Shown one piece after another: positions 22,027 through 35,245 of a stretch of DNA of 64,000 bases. Both the position numbers and the translations under genes were made by a program. The notes beneath the pieces were generated by a model, which made no database searches, was not told the origin of the DNA, and saw nothing but the letters and a program-made list of their open reading frames with translations. How positions within the stretch are numbered: position 1 is the stretch's first letter; each line of letters starts with the position of its first letter. This DNA comes from Sophora flavescens (taxonomy: Eukaryota > Streptophyta > Magnoliopsida > Fabales > Fabaceae), in assembly GCA_030762895.1 (NCBI GenBank), contig CM061070.1, positions 48,096,831 to 48,160,830 on the forward strand, written 5' to 3'.

Positions 22027-25000
22027 GTTATAATTATTAATTATTAATAAAAGGAGCATAAATAGTCTTGTTTTTATCTCTCTTTATGTCTGAGATCACA
22101 TAAATAGATTTCTTATCTTTTAAACAGATTTTCATTAAAAATTATTTAATCCGTTTCTAAAGAGAGTATATTTATTTGAAATTAATACCCGGAAGGCAAG
22201 GATGGAGAAAAAGGGAAAAAATATTTACTTCCATTAATTGAAGTTTTTATTGATTGATTCCTAGGCCTATGATCTCTTACTAGACCATATCAAAGAAAAT
22301 CTTTGATAGTTTGATTTACTGGGACTTGGCTAAGTATCTACCATACCTGTTGTATTGAAAAAGGTTGATGATTGTAATGGGTCTTCCTTATTGCAGGTTG
22401 TTGATTTTGAGCTTCCTCCCCAAGGAAAATATGCAGTTGGCATGCTCTTCTTGCCTAAATCCGACACTCGAAGGAATGAAAGCAAAAATATATTTAAAAA
22501 GGTAAATCTATTAACTTTTTGATTAAAATTTGATTTCATGCACAATGGCTTTTGAGTTCAACTTGGATTTGTTACAGCATACCATACTCTTTTTTCCTGC
22601 CTTGTATCTGCCACTTGTAATCATGCTGAAGTTGTCCTAACAAGAAGTTTTCTTTACTATTTTTTTTTCCCTTTTGATTGTTCCATTATTTTTATTTTAT
22701 ATCCTACTTACATTTGTTTTGCAATTGTGCTTTGCTTTTCTGTTCAGGTTGCGGAGTCTCTGGGGCACTCAGTTCTCGGTTGGCGTTCTGTGCCCACCAA
22801 TAACACTGGATTGGGCAAATCAGCCCTCCTGACTGAACCAGTGATCGAACAAGTATTTCTTACTCCAACTGCTCAATCAAAAGTTGATTTGGAAAGACAG
22901 GTATGTTTTCTCATGTTAACATTGGTGGCAAGACATTTGCGTTAAAATAGTTTGAATTAGTTAACATATGATTGAACCTCAGTTCTTCCGAAAGTAATAA
23001 ATTAACAAGTACCAAAAATATAAATAAACAAATAAATAAATAAAATTACTTCAGTGAACATTAAGATTTAGACATGATATCCTGGAAAAAGTTGAATTCG
23101 TTGTGCAAAAAAATATAAAAAAAGCTTTTAAGAATTTTTGGTTGACCTTATTTTGCATCATTGTATGGATAACGATAATTTTAAGTGAGATCTGAATAGC
23201 TTTATTTCATGCTTAATGGATACTTGGTTCTTTCCTTGCAGATGTACATATTAAGGAAACTCAGCATGGTTGCTATTACAGCTGCACTAAACCTCCAAAA
23301 TGATGGAATTACAGATTTCTATATTTGTTCACTTTCATCAAGGTTTGTTGTCAAGAAGCAACCTCAATTTCTTGTGAAGTCAATTATGGTTACTGCAACA
23401 GTTATCTAATCAATTTCAATGTCACATTGTATTTATTCAATTTTATACAGGACTGTTGTATACAAAGGTCAGCTAACACCAGCTCAGTTGAGGGATTATT
23501 ACTTCGCAGACCTTGGCAATGAAAGGTTTACGAGCTACATGGCCCTGGTAAATATATTACCCATTAACCTATCTTCTTTCTCCACTAACTCTATACTCCA
23601 ACAGCATGGGAACAACCAGTAACTGAAGAGATGCAAGGTTGGGGAATGACTTCTGAGGCATTGAGGTTTGAATGATCTCTTAAGTTCTTCCACTTCCTTG
23701 ATTACTATTTGAGTTTGGATGCTGGATTGGATGCAATGGTTGAGTTGGTAAGAAAGTTCATTATCAAGATAATCATCTTTGCAGAAATTTCTGCTGATGC
23801 TTTCTGTTGTTGGTCTGGAGGACAATTTCTTCAAAGTGGTGGAGGGAAAAATCATTTTGGTGAAACTGGATAGGACTTCTGGAATTTCTACTGGCACTTC
23901 AGTATATGTTTATGTTGAAGTGCCGGGAAGAAAACTTCATTTATGCATATTTGATTTTCTGCATTGGTGTATATTTCTGTAATAAGATTTTAAGCTTAAA
24001 GACTGACAATTCGGTTTGTGATGTGCAGATACATTCACGATTTTCTACCAATACTTTTCCTAGCTGGGATCGTGCTCAACCTATGCGCATATTGGGCCAC
24101 AATGGAGAAATCAACACACTCAGGGGCAACGTTAACTGGTACGTCTTTTGCCTTACTGTAGTTTAGTGGTATGACCTTAAAGAATGAATAATATATTGCA
24201 CTAGAAATTTATGTGGTTTGTCTGTTATGCTGTGGATTAATAAGGTAGTAAATATTTTGATAGAGTAATTGCTTGATTGCGCTCCTTTATTTATTTATTT
24301 CCACGGATGGATATTGTTCCCGTCTAGTGTGGAACAAGATTGATGCTAGTTGATTATGGGTGATGTAACAGCATTCTGTATCATGTTGGATATGCTTGTC
24401 GGATTGTTTGGTGTAGAATATATCAGCTAATGTGGTGTTTCTTGTAGGATTAAGGCACGTGAGGGCTTACTGAAATGCAAGGAGCTTGGCTTATCAGAGA
24501 ATGAGTTAAAGAAGCTTTTGCCCATTGTAGATGCAAATTCATCTGATTCAGGTTAAATTTTATCTTAATTTTTTATTAGTGTGGTAGACTAATCAATATA
24601 CAAAATCCTAATGGGTATTTTTTCTTTTCCAGGAGCTTTTGATTGTGTGCTTGAGTTTTTGGTTCAATCTGGAAAGAGTCTTCCTGAAGCTATCATGATG
24701 ATGATTCCTGAAGCATGGCAAAATGACAAAAATATGGATCCTCAGCGCAAAGCATTTTATGAATACTTCTCGGCTCTCATGGAGCCATGGGATGGGCCGG
24801 CTCTTATATCATGTAAATTTTCTGGGACTCCGTCTTATCATATGTGCATGTCCTCTAGATATTGGCTTTGTGATCTGTTTCTTATCTTAATATCATGCCT
24901 TTATGATTTGGTACTAATCTAATGTCATTACAGTTACCGATGGTCACTATCTTGGAGCTACATTGGATAGGAATGGACTACGACCAGGCCGTTTCTATGT

Positions 25001-28000
25001 CACCCACAGTGGACGAGTTATAATGGCGAGTGAAGTTGGGGTTGTAGATATTCCTCCAGAAGATGTGTCTAGGAAAGGAAGACTCAATCCTGGCATGATG
25101 CTTCTGGTGGATTTTGATAAACATATTGTTGTAAATGATGATGCTTTAAAGGAACAGTACTCATTGACAAGGCCCTATGGGGATTGGCTCAAAAGGCAGA
25201 GGATTGTACTCAAAGACGTCGTTGACTCTGTCCATGAATCTGAAAAAGTGCCACCAACCATATCAGGAGTGTCCCCAGTAAGTATAACATCAGAATCAAA
25301 ATGAACTTCTCATAAATTTCTTGTAGTCGAGGCTAATTATTGCATCTTTCCTGAACTACAGCTATCTAGAGATGACGTGGATATGGAAAATATGGGAATT
25401 CATGGTTTACTAGCTCCATTGAAAGCTTTCGGGTATGCAACTTCCATCCTGAACATCCACTTTATCCATTGTATTTATAGAGGGAATTGTTTTTCATATT
25501 CTGCTCTATTCATGCAGATATACAGTTGAAGCATTGGAAATGCTATTACTTCCTATGGCAAAAGATGGCGTAGAAGCCCTTGGGTCAATGGGAAATGATA
25601 CTCCATTAGCTGTCATGTCTAATAGAGAAAAACTTACTTTTGAGTATTTCAAGCAAATGTTTGCTCAAGTGACAAACCCTCCGATTGATCCTATTCGAGA
25701 GAAGATAGTCACTTCTATGGAATGTATGGTTGGTCCAGAAGGTGATCTGACAGAAATCACCGAGGAACAATGCCACCGCCTTTCACTAAAAGGTCCCCTT
25801 TTATCCATCAAAGAAATGGAAGCCATTAAAAAGATGAATTTCAGGGGATGGCGGAGCAAAGTTATAGACATAACTTACTCAAAGGAATGTGGTAAGAGAG
25901 GGTTGGAGGAAACCTTGGATAGGATATGTGCAGAAGCACATGATGCAATTAATGAAGGCTACACCACCCTTGTGCTGTCTGATAGAGGTATTATACTATT
26001 ATTTTATATTTGAATTACGGAAAGATACTATATGCACCTGTATGGCCATCTAATTTATTTGTATTTGGGATTGAATCTGTAGCTTTCTCCACGAAACGGG
26101 TTGCTGTGAGCTCCCTCCTGGCTATTGGTGCTGTTCATCAACATCTTGTTAAAACACTTGAGCGCACTAGAGTTGCCTTAATAGTTGAATCCGCCGAGCC
26201 TCGAGAGGTGCACCATTTTTGCACACTTGTTGGTTTTGGCGCTGATGCTATATGCCCATATTTGGCTGTAGAGGCAATCTGGCGACTGCAGGTTGATGGT
26301 AAGATTCCACCAAAAGCAAGCGGTGAATTCCACTCAAAAGATGAATTGGTCAGGAAGTATTTCAAAGCAAGCAACTATGGAATGATGAAGGTTCTTGCCA
26401 AGATGGGAATATCAACCTTGGCCTCCTACAAAGGTGCTCAGATATTTGAAGCTCTGGGACTTTCATCACAAGTGATTGAAAAGTGCTTTGCTGGAACCCC
26501 AAGTCGAGTGGAGGGTGCAACGTTTGAGATGCTTGCTCGTGATGCTCTTCATCTGCATGAGTTGGCATTTCCTTCGCGGGTTTTCTCTCCTGGAAGTGCA
26601 GAAGCTGTAGCATTGCCGAATCCTGGTGATTATCATTGGAGAAAAGGTGGTGAAGTTCACCTCAATGATCCACTCGCTATTGCAAAGCTTCAAGAGGCTA
26701 CCAGAACTAACAGTGTAGATGCATATAAACAGTATTCCAAGCTCATTCACGAATTGAATAAAGCTTGCAATTTGCGTGGGATTCTGAAATTTAAAGAGAC
26801 AGCAGCAAAGATTCCCATCGATGAAGTGGAACCTGCTAGTGAAATAGTTAAACGCTTTTGCACTGGGGCCATGAGTTATGGGTCAATATCATTGGAGGCA
26901 CACACGGCGTTAGCAACAGCTATGAATAAAATTGGAGGGAAATCCAACACAGGTTTGTTAAACTTATTATAAGAATATCTAGTCACAGATTTTTCCTTCT
27001 CCATTTAAAAAGAGGGAAACAAAAATCGTCTTTTATCCGGTGTCAAAAATGTTGGTAAACTTCCTATCCAGCATAACTTTTTAAAATATAGTGGGGACTA
27101 CTTTTTTTTTTTTGCAACTATTTCTTTTCTCATTTCTGTAATTTTCTGATGATTTATTTCTTGCTAATTTGCCGTAGGTGAGGGAGGTGAGCAACCATCT
27201 CGCATGGAACCTCTTCCTGATGGTTCAAGGAATCCCAAAAGGAGTGCCATCAAGCAGGTTGCTAGTGGGAGATTTGGAGTTTCAAGTTACTACCTTACAA
27301 ATGCTGATGAACTACAGATAAAGATGGCCCAGGTAATTGCCCACATTTGTTAATTTTAGTTGAGGTTATTCTGGGTGCTCTTGCATCTTTAATTGGTACC
27401 TGTATTTGACCTTTAGTGTAACTTTTTTACTTAACATAGAGTAGTATTCTTTTAACGTTTCAATTATTATCCTCAGGGAGCAAAACCTGGTGAGGGAGGT
27501 GAACTTCCTGGCCACAAGGTCGTAGGAGACATTGCTGTTACTAGGAATTCGACTGCTGGGGTAGGACTTATCAGTCCACCTCCCCATCATGATATTTATT
27601 CAATTGAAGATCTTGCCCAATTGATTCATGATCTGAAGGTATGTTCATCTTCTAGATTCTATTATTTTACAATGAATGATTCTGGTTGAATTTTCCTCAA
27701 TTGGGCGATTTTCCTGTTCTAATCCCGGTTTGTAAAAATTTGTAGCATGCCAACCCAGCTGCTCGGATTAGTGTGAAGTTAGTATCTGAAGCTGGAGTGG
27801 GGATAATTGCTAGTGGAGTTGTTAAGGGTCACGCCGACCATGTCTTGATCGCAGGTCATGATGGAGGTACAGGTGCATCCAGATGGACTGGCATAAAGAA
27901 TGCTGGACTGCCTTGGGAACTTGGCCTGGCTGAGACCCACCAGACCTTGGTTGCTAATGACCTACGTGGCCGCACAACTCTCCAAACTGACGGGCAGCTC

Positions 28001-31000
28001 AAAACTGGAAGAGATGTGGCAATAGCTGCTCTTCTTGGTGCAGAAGAGTTTGGTTTCAGCACAGCTCCACTCATTACCCTTGGCTGCATCATGATGCGAA
28101 AGTGCCACAAGAACACCTGTCCTGTTGGCATTGCTACCCAAGATCCAGTACTTCGAGAGAAGTTTGCTGGAGAACCTGAGCACGTTATTAACTTCTTTTT
28201 CATGGTCGCTGAAGAGATGAGAGAAATTATGTCCCAGCTTGGGTTTCGAACTGTTAATGAGATGGTTGGCCGTTCAGATATGCTCGAAGTTGATAAAGAA
28301 GTTGTTAAGAGCAATGAGAAACTGGAGAACATCGATCTCTCTCTATTGCTTAGACCTGCAGCTGAACTGCGGCCAGAAGCTGCTCAATACTGTGTGCAAA
28401 AACAAGATCATGGTTTGGACATGGCCTTGGACAATAAGCTCATAAGTCTGTCCAATGCTGCTTTGGAAAAGGGCGTTCCAGTATACATAGAAACTCCAAT
28501 CCATAATATAAATCGTGCTGTGGGAACTATGCTTAGCCATGAGGTGACTAAAAGGTACCACTTAGCTGGTCTTCCAACTGACACCATCCACATCAGATTT
28601 ACTGGCAGTGCAGGACAGAGCTTTGGTGCATTCCTTTCTCCTGGCATCACTTTAGAACTTGAAGGCGATAGCAATGACTATGTTGGTAAAGGATTATCTG
28701 GCGGCAAGATAGTAGTATATCCTCCAAATGGAAGTAACTTTGACCCTAAGGAGAACATTGTGATTGGTAATGTGGCACTGTATGGAGCCATACACGGTGA
28801 AGCGTATTTCAATGGTATGGCAGCAGAAAGATTTTGTGTCCGAAATTCTGGGGCCAAGGCTGTAGTGGAAGGCGTTGGTGATCATGGATGCGAGTACATG
28901 ACTGGTGGGACTGTTGTTGTGCTTGGGAAAACTGGTAGAAATTTCGCCGCAGGTATGAGTGGTGGGATTGCTTATATTCTCGATGTAGATGGAACATTTA
29001 AATCTCGATGCAACCCTGAGCTTGTAGATCTGGATAAGGTTGAAGAGGAAGATGATATTATTACCCTTAGAATGTTGATACAGCAACATCAACGTCACAC
29101 AAACAGTATGCTTGCCAAAGAAGTGCTTGCTGATTTCAAGAATCTTCTTCCTAAATTTATCAAGGTGTTCCCTAGGGAGTATAAACGTGTTCTTGCAAGT
29201 ATGAAGTCTGACGAAGCCTCCAAAAATGCGGTGGAGCGTGCTGCTAAAGATGCAGAAGAGCAACAAGATGATGAAGCACAGGCAGTGGAGAAAGATGCTT
29301 TTGAAGAGCTTAAGAAACTGGCAACTGCATCTTTGAATGAGAAACCGAGTCAGGTAATTGTTAGTATATTTTTTTAATTTAATAATGCTTGTAAATTTTA
29401 TGTTTTGTTAGTTTAAACAAAAAACAGTGACGTTTGAAGTTTAAACTCTGTAGGTTGGGGATTGTTGTCCTGGCTCATAGTGTTGCAATCACATTGCTAA
29501 TTTCTCAATTCTTTATTGAAACTTTCTCCTTAAAAAGTTGAAATAGTTATCGGATAATTGATATTTAAATAAAATGCTTGTTAGATTGAATTGACATGAG
29601 GTGAAAAGGGAGGATTTTCTTCATTAATTACACGTTTGGTTGCCTAAAAGTTTTAATTCTAGGACTGTCTTCCATTGCGTGAAGATGGCAATACTGTATT
29701 ATTCTTTACTTATTCTAGGTCCTATAAATGTTTATTCTGCTGCATGTTGTAGATATGTTTGACATAGTTTGTTTTCTTATTGTTTGGTTATGAAGGACAT
29801 GCTTGGAAGATATTAGCACCTAGATTACTTTATGAGTTTCTGTACATTTTTATTTACCTCACCAATGTCTTTGAACATTTCTGTAGGCTGAACCACCCAA
29901 GAGGCCAAGTCAAGTCACTGATGCTGTTAAACATAGAGGTTTTGTTGCTTATGAGCGTGAGAATGTTAGGTATAGGGATCCTAATGTGCGCATGAGTGAT
30001 TGGAAGGAAGTGATGGAGGAGACAAAGCCTGGTCCACTTTTGAAAACACAGTCAGCTCGTTGCATGGACTGTGGTACCCCCTTCTGTCATCAGGTGTGCA
30101 CTACTGTTCATTTTTTACATTTTGTTATATCCTCCTATTGAATCATGAATCCTCGTACTAATCCTAGTACTCCTAATAGGTAAAAGTAATGTATTTAATT
30201 TAATATCTTAGTAATGAAAAAAAAAATTCAATTCTTTTTTTGTTTAGTAAGTAGGGGGATTATTAGGAGGATTGAACAGGAGAATATAAAATTATCCTTC
30301 TTAGACTATTTAGAGTTAGGGTCATACTAACCAGTGATCTAAATGACTCTGGTTAAAGAATACAAAAGAAGCAAGTTATCATTAGAAAATTAAGTTTATC
30401 ACCCCAAAAAAAAACCAAATGCAACAATGCCTAATGATTTTTCTCCTTTTTGATTCCTTAACCACTGTCGATTAGTATTTTCCTTGCAGTTATGTTTAAG
30501 CTAAAGATATTATTCATAAAATTTCAGGAAAATTCTGGATGCCCTCTTGGAAATAAAATACCAGAATTTAATGAGCTAGTATACCAGAATAGGTGGCGTG
30601 AAGCACTAGATAGACTTCTTGAGACTAATAACTTCCCAGAGTTTACTGGTCGGGTGTGCCCTGCACCTTGTGAAGGTTCTTGTGTCCTTGGTATTATTGA
30701 GAATCCGGTATCAATTAAAAGCATTGAATGTGCTATCATAGACAAGGCTTTTGAGGAGGGTTGGATGGTGCCACGACCTCCAGTCAAGAGAACTGGGTAT
30801 GCCCTTTTCTTCTCCTTTTTAACATATCTTCAGTTTCATTTTCATTAACACTGGCATTCTTTTGAATAGTTGTAACTGTTCCCAACCCATCCTCTTAATA
30901 TTATTTCTAAGGCAAATGATAACCAGTGTCATATGGACATTAATAAGGACATTGTTTAAGGAATCTATAAAAGTAAGTTTTTAGGGGAAGTGTCGTAATC

Positions 31001-34000
31001 AATACATTTAAAATGTGATATACATAGTTTTTCAATTAATAATTACATTGTTTGGACTCCTTAAATTTGTTAGCAATGCATTATATGTTTTCAAGATATT
31101 AAATGTATTAATTTCTTTGTTGACTTGCAGAATTAAAAGATGAGGTTTTTATTGAAAACTATAACGTTTTAAATCCCAAAACTAAACTTAATTAAAAAAA
31201 AAAAACAATTCCTATATTCCTATGTTTTAGGAAAATCTAAGAAAACAAATGTGTATGATCATCCAAGTTGATATGGTAATTTTTGTTATCGAACTGTTCA
31301 ACTTTGTATATCCAACAGAAAAAAAACTGCAACATCATTACAATTATTAATAATATTAAGCTGGACAAAATTATCAGTTAGATTAGATAAACGATGTCAT
31401 TAACTAATATCTTTGTGGATACAGGAAAAGAGTTGCCATTGTAGGAAGTGGACCAGCTGGCTTGGCAGCTGCTGATCAACTAAATAAACTAGGTCATACA
31501 GTAACAGTGTATGAAAGAGCAGATAGGATTGGAGGGCTTATGATGTATGGGGTTCCCAACATGAAGGCTGACAAGGTGGATATAGTTCAACGCCGTGTCA
31601 ATCTCATGGCCGAGGAAGGAATAGATTTTGTGGTGAATGCTAATGTCGGACATGATCCTTTATACTCTCTTGATCGGCTTCGGGAGGAAAATGATGCCAT
31701 TGTCTTGACTGTTGGAGCCACAAAACCAAGGTCAGACAAAACGAGTGCTTCTTTCTCTGTATTGTTAGTTATATAGGCCGTTTGTTTAAAAAAAAAGTAC
31801 TTTTTAAATAAATAAAAAAAATCACTTTTGACCCTTTTGATTTTGTTTGGTTGGGCTTTTCCTGGAAAAAACAGAAGTTAAGCGCTTTTATGATAACTAA
31901 TTATTTTATCTTCTCTAAAAAAGGCTCATGATTTACATTAAAAAAACTTTTATTAAATGTATTTTTAGAATTGTAATCAAATATAAAATAGTTTATCCAA
32001 AACCAATAGTGGTTGGTCGTAAGTAGATCGTACTTCCAAGCGAACTTTACCTACAATGTTAGGGGTCGAATCCTAACTATCATCCCAGTCAGAGGGTTAG
32101 TCTTACAGCCCGTGGGATATCCAGTCAAAAACCATGAAGACAAAATAGTTTTTTAAGTTACATAGAAGCTATGCAATGAAAGTAACCTTTTTAGAATATT
32201 TAAAATCACATTTTTTAAAAGAAAAAAATGCTTCAAAGGGAGTTACTTTTTCATGCAGGGATCTTCCTGTACCTGGACGTGAGCTGTCAGGAGTTCATTT
32301 TGCCATGGAGTTTCTTCATGCAAACACTAAAAGCTTGCTTGATAGCAATCTCCAGGATGGTAACTACATTTCTGCCAAGGGCAAAAAAGTTGTTGTCATT
32401 GGTGGAGGTGACACTGGCACAGATTGCATTGGGACTTCCATTCGTCATGGTTGTAGTAGCATCGTAAATCTTGAACTTCTCCCTGAGCCACCACTAACTA
32501 GGGCACCTGGCAACCCATGGCCTCAGGTTAGAAATTTTTGTCATGTTTCTTCTTTGCAGCAGAGAACTAGAGAAATTGGACTTTTTACTCGTCATTTCTA
32601 GGAATGGCTAAATAAATGTCATAATTTTTTAAGGATAACTTATGGCAAACGCTTTTTGTGTTTTAACTTAATTACATTTGGCATTTTTTTTTTTGGAAAT
32701 TACACCAACATCTATTTAGATTTATGTTATTACTACACTTATCTTTCTTAGGGTATGTTTCGATGGAGGGTTTTGCAGAGAAAGGGAAAGGAAGGCTTTT
32801 TTTTTTTTTCATTTCTAAATTAAGAGAGCTATAAAATGTTTTATAAAAATGTACAAATGACGATTGAAAGGTTATATGATTATCTTTTTATTTTTTTTTT
32901 AAAATCTTAAGTATAGATTAGAAAGAATAAACCTTTCCTTTCCTTTCGAAATCTGACTCGCAAACAGATTCATAGTAATTAAGTAAAATTTTAAGGGAGA
33001 TCTGTGTTATTTTTTCTTATTTCGTGGTAATTGTAAATGACTTTTTGAGTTTAACCACAATGTTTATGGAATGCAGTGGCCTCGCATATTCCGTGTAGAT
33101 TATGGGCACCAAGAAGCTTCTGCTAAATTTGGGAAAGATCCAAGATCATACGAGGTACTGACCAAGCGGTTTCTGGGAGATGAAAATGGAGTTGTGAAAG
33201 GGCTTGAGGTTGTGCGTGTTCGCTGGGAGAAGGATGAAACTGGCAAGTTTCAGTTCAAGGAAATTGAAGGCAGTGAGGAGATTATTGAGGCTGATCTAGT
33301 TTTACTAGCCATGGGATTTCTTGGCCCCGAGTCTGTAAGTATTCATAATACTATATTTGGGTACTTTTTTGTGTGGGCTGTTGCTGTTACAGTGCAGAAT
33401 AATAAGTCATAGCAACAAATTTCATTGTATTTTACGCACCATTTTTGTACCTGAAATTATAAGATGGTGACAAGTTGGTTTCTCACATTAAGAAATAGAC
33501 CAAAATGACCCCCTCAAATTGAAAAAATTCATTATGTTGGGCAAATTTGATGATTTTTTTTTTTAATTTAGGGATCATAACCTAACGAATTTTTACAATT
33601 TGAGGGATGTTTTTACCTATTTCTTAAACCTCGCATTATAATTTCAGGAATTAAAATGGTGATCGACTCCAAATTCTTTTAGTAATCTTCTAATGTTTGA
33701 TTTTTTATTCTCAGAAGTCATAACTGATCATGTTTTGCTTTGCTTTTTGTCCAGACAATTGCAGAGAAGTTGGGTATGGAGCGAGACAACAGGTCAAACT
33801 TCAAGGCTGATTATGGTCGCTTCTCAACCAGTGTCAACGGGGTGTTCGCCGCCGGAGATTGTCGCCGGGGTCAGTCGCTGGTGGTGTGGGCTATTTCAGA
33901 GGGACGGCAAGCTGCTGCACAAGTTGACAACTACCTCATCAAAGAAGACAAAGATCACAATATTGATGGGGAACTTGTCAAGAGGCAACAGGGCCTCAAC

Positions 34001-34042
34001 AAGAGGCAGCAGGGTAGCAGCATACACACAGTGATGACTTAA
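20468..34042 (+). CDS. GLT1: NADH-dependent glutamate synthase, plastid precursor
   Basis: It makes two glutamates from glutamine and 2-oxoglutarate using NADH, in the GS/GOGAT cycle of plastids. Joining 22 exons gives about 2198 residues with no internal stop. Residues 1-100 are a Ser/Arg-rich transit peptide. Cys101 (CGVGFVAEL) would be the first mature residue and the amidotransferase nucleophile, and LGHNGEINTLRGN belongs to the same domain. The FMN-binding synthase domain follows, with 3Fe-4S cysteines at 1245, 1251 and 1256 (CIMMRKCHKNTC). A glutamate synthase C-terminal (GXGXG-repeat) domain comes next. The GltD-like half has cysteines at 1726, 1729, 1734 and 1741, a GSGPAG site near 1833 and a GGGDTG site near 1976. 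Ferredoxin-type GOGAT lacks this half, so NADH is the donor. The ATG is the first one in frame with the transit peptide, in AACAATGTC context. The protein is very close to the alfalfa enzyme as I recall it. Similar plant genes serve ammonium assimilation in nodules and roots, which is inference here. Confidence 0.97.
21052..22396 (+). other. GLT1: GLT1 intron 2, GC-AG type
   Basis: The reading frame requires the exon to end in AACGAG and the intron to begin GCACGT; the acceptor is TTGCAG. The only nearby GT (three bases later) would produce a stop in the next exon. An (ATT)n microsatellite lies inside the intron at about 21991-22026. Confidence 0.8.
21991..22026 (+). repeat. (ATT)n microsatellite in GLT1 intron 2
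   Basis: Twelve or so consecutive ATT triplets are visible. Confidence 0.95.
32005..32150 (+). mobile_element. SINE-like insert in GLT1 intron 19
   Basis: A GTGGTTGGTCGTAAG start resembles a tRNA-derived A box, and GGGTCGAATCC at 32063-32073 is one base off the RNA polymerase III B box GGTTCGAATCC. The spacing of about 50 bases is slightly long. The block differs from the AT-rich intron around it and ends near a T-rich run. It has no coding capacity. Confidence 0.45.
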
Positions 34043-34330
34043 GAGGCTTGTGTGATTTTTCTATGCTAATAAAGTTCCAAAAGGAAATGCACAGAATAAA
34101 GAAGATGGCTCTACATGGAGTTTGATTGGTTTACCTTAGGCATTCTTGATTGGCACTTTTGGTACGCCAAAGGGGAAAATAAGTAGAAAGCAATAAATAA
34201 AAGAATTTTAGTTGTATGGAAAGCAAGAGGTGGTCTTAGAGGTTATTGCATATTTGAATATTGTTCTGTTGTTCATAGGTTTTTATTGTTGGGAAGGTTA
34301 GCTCTTTTAGTCGTTATTGATGACGACGAT
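34043..34330 (+). terminator. GLT1: GLT1 3' untranslated region with polyadenylation signals
   Basis: AATAAA occurs at 34068-34073, about 26 bases after the stop. Further GAATAAAG and CAATAAATAAA words lie near 34095 and 34191. The actual cleavage site cannot be read from the sequence. Confidence 0.6.
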
Positions 34331-34645
34331 AATATGAAATGTATAGTTTGATAAAATATTGATTTGGATATGTCATTGTTTCCATTTTAAACTTATTTTA
34401 AGTTGAGGTGGTTCCTTATTGTTTAAAAACTGCATTTTTAAAGTCTAATTTTCGGCAGTTCAAGAGCAGTAGTTCAGGATTGATTTACACTTGTGTAGTT
34501 TAAGTGACACACTCTCTGGACAGCTTCATTCTGGAGCTGAGTTGGACTTTTATTGATAGATATTCTCTTAATTAGTGAGTTAGTTAGTTAGTTAGTTAGT
34601 TAGCGGTAGATGTGAGATGACAGGCTGTAAATAATAGAAAGGAGG
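34331..34645. other. Intergenic DNA with a TTAG microsatellite
   Basis: About six TTAG units lie at 34579-34603. I see no gene in this stretch. Confidence 0.6.
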
Positions 34646-35245
34646 GTTAGGAAAGTGTCTTTGAATCTGGAAGGAAATTGTAGTGGGAGTGGTGCGAAAG
34701 AACATGGATGCAATAATCGAGAATGTTGTAAGGAGTTTGTATGAGATTAACTGTAGAGCCATGCAAAATGATGAATGGCGTAGGACTATGAATCTCATGA
34801 TGCGTGATGTGCTCGAATAGTTGAGTGTGTTTGAGCAAGGAAAGTGTTAGGAAAGTGTCTTTGATTCTGGAAGGAAATTGTAGTGGGAGTGGTGCGAAAG
34901 AACATGGATGCAATAATCGAGAATGTTGTAAGGAGTTTGTATGAGATTAACTGTAGAGCCGTGTAAAATGATGAATGGCGTAGGACTATGAATCTCATGA
35001 TGCGTGATGTGCTCGAACAGTTGAGTGTGTTTGAGCAAGGAAAGTGTTAGGAAAGTGTCTTTGATTATGGAAGGAAATTGTAGTGGGAGTGGTGCGAAAG
35101 AACATGGATGCAATAATCGAGAATGTTGTAAGGAGTTTGTATGAGATTAACTGTAGAGCCGTGCAAAATGATGAATGGCGTAGGACTATGAATCTCATGA
35201 TGCGTGATGTGCTCGAACAGTTGAGTGTGTTTGAGCAAGGAAATG
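34646..35245. repeat. Three tandem 200-bp units
   Basis: Units at 34646-34845, 34846-35045 and 35046-35245 have an exact 200-base period and differ by only a few substitutions each. Each could encode a peptide such as MDAIIENVVRSLYEINCRA on the plus strand and an 88-residue frame on the minus strand. Because 200 is not a multiple of three, no frame runs through all units. The plus-strand peptide looks like part of a retroelement gag, but I cannot name it. Confidence 0.92.

Larger units (their letters stand above)
20468..34042 (+). other. GLT1: Exon-intron map of GLT1 (22 exons)
   Basis: Exons: 20468-20818; 20932-21051; 22397-22501; 22748-22900; 23242-23342; 23451-23547; 24029-24138; 24448-24551; 24633-24812; 24934-25277; 25362-25432; 25518-25987; 26083-26952; 27178-27332; 27477-27638; 27746-29353; 29887-30093; 30528-30796; 31425-31730; 32259-32526; 33077-33334; 33755-34042. 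All introns are GT-AG except intron 2, which needs a GC donor. Reading phase is kept across every junction. The longest intron is intron 2 (1345 bases). The largest exon is 16 (1608 bases), which holds most of the FMN domain, the 3Fe-4S site and the C-terminal domain of the synthase half. Confidence 0.92.

Noticed and set aside
23535..23897. Minus-strand 120-codon frame in GLT1 intron 6 as a gene
   Set aside because: It lacks a recognisable domain and lies in an intron. I record it only as a compositional oddity.
28694..29266. 190-codon minus-strand open frame
   Set aside because: It is the antisense of GLT1 exon 16. The plus-strand protein there is highly conserved and fully explains the open frame.
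34647..35113. Two 88-codon minus-strand frames of nearly identical sequence
   Set aside because: They arise from the 200-bp tandem units, and the period does not keep the frame. No start context or domain supports genes.
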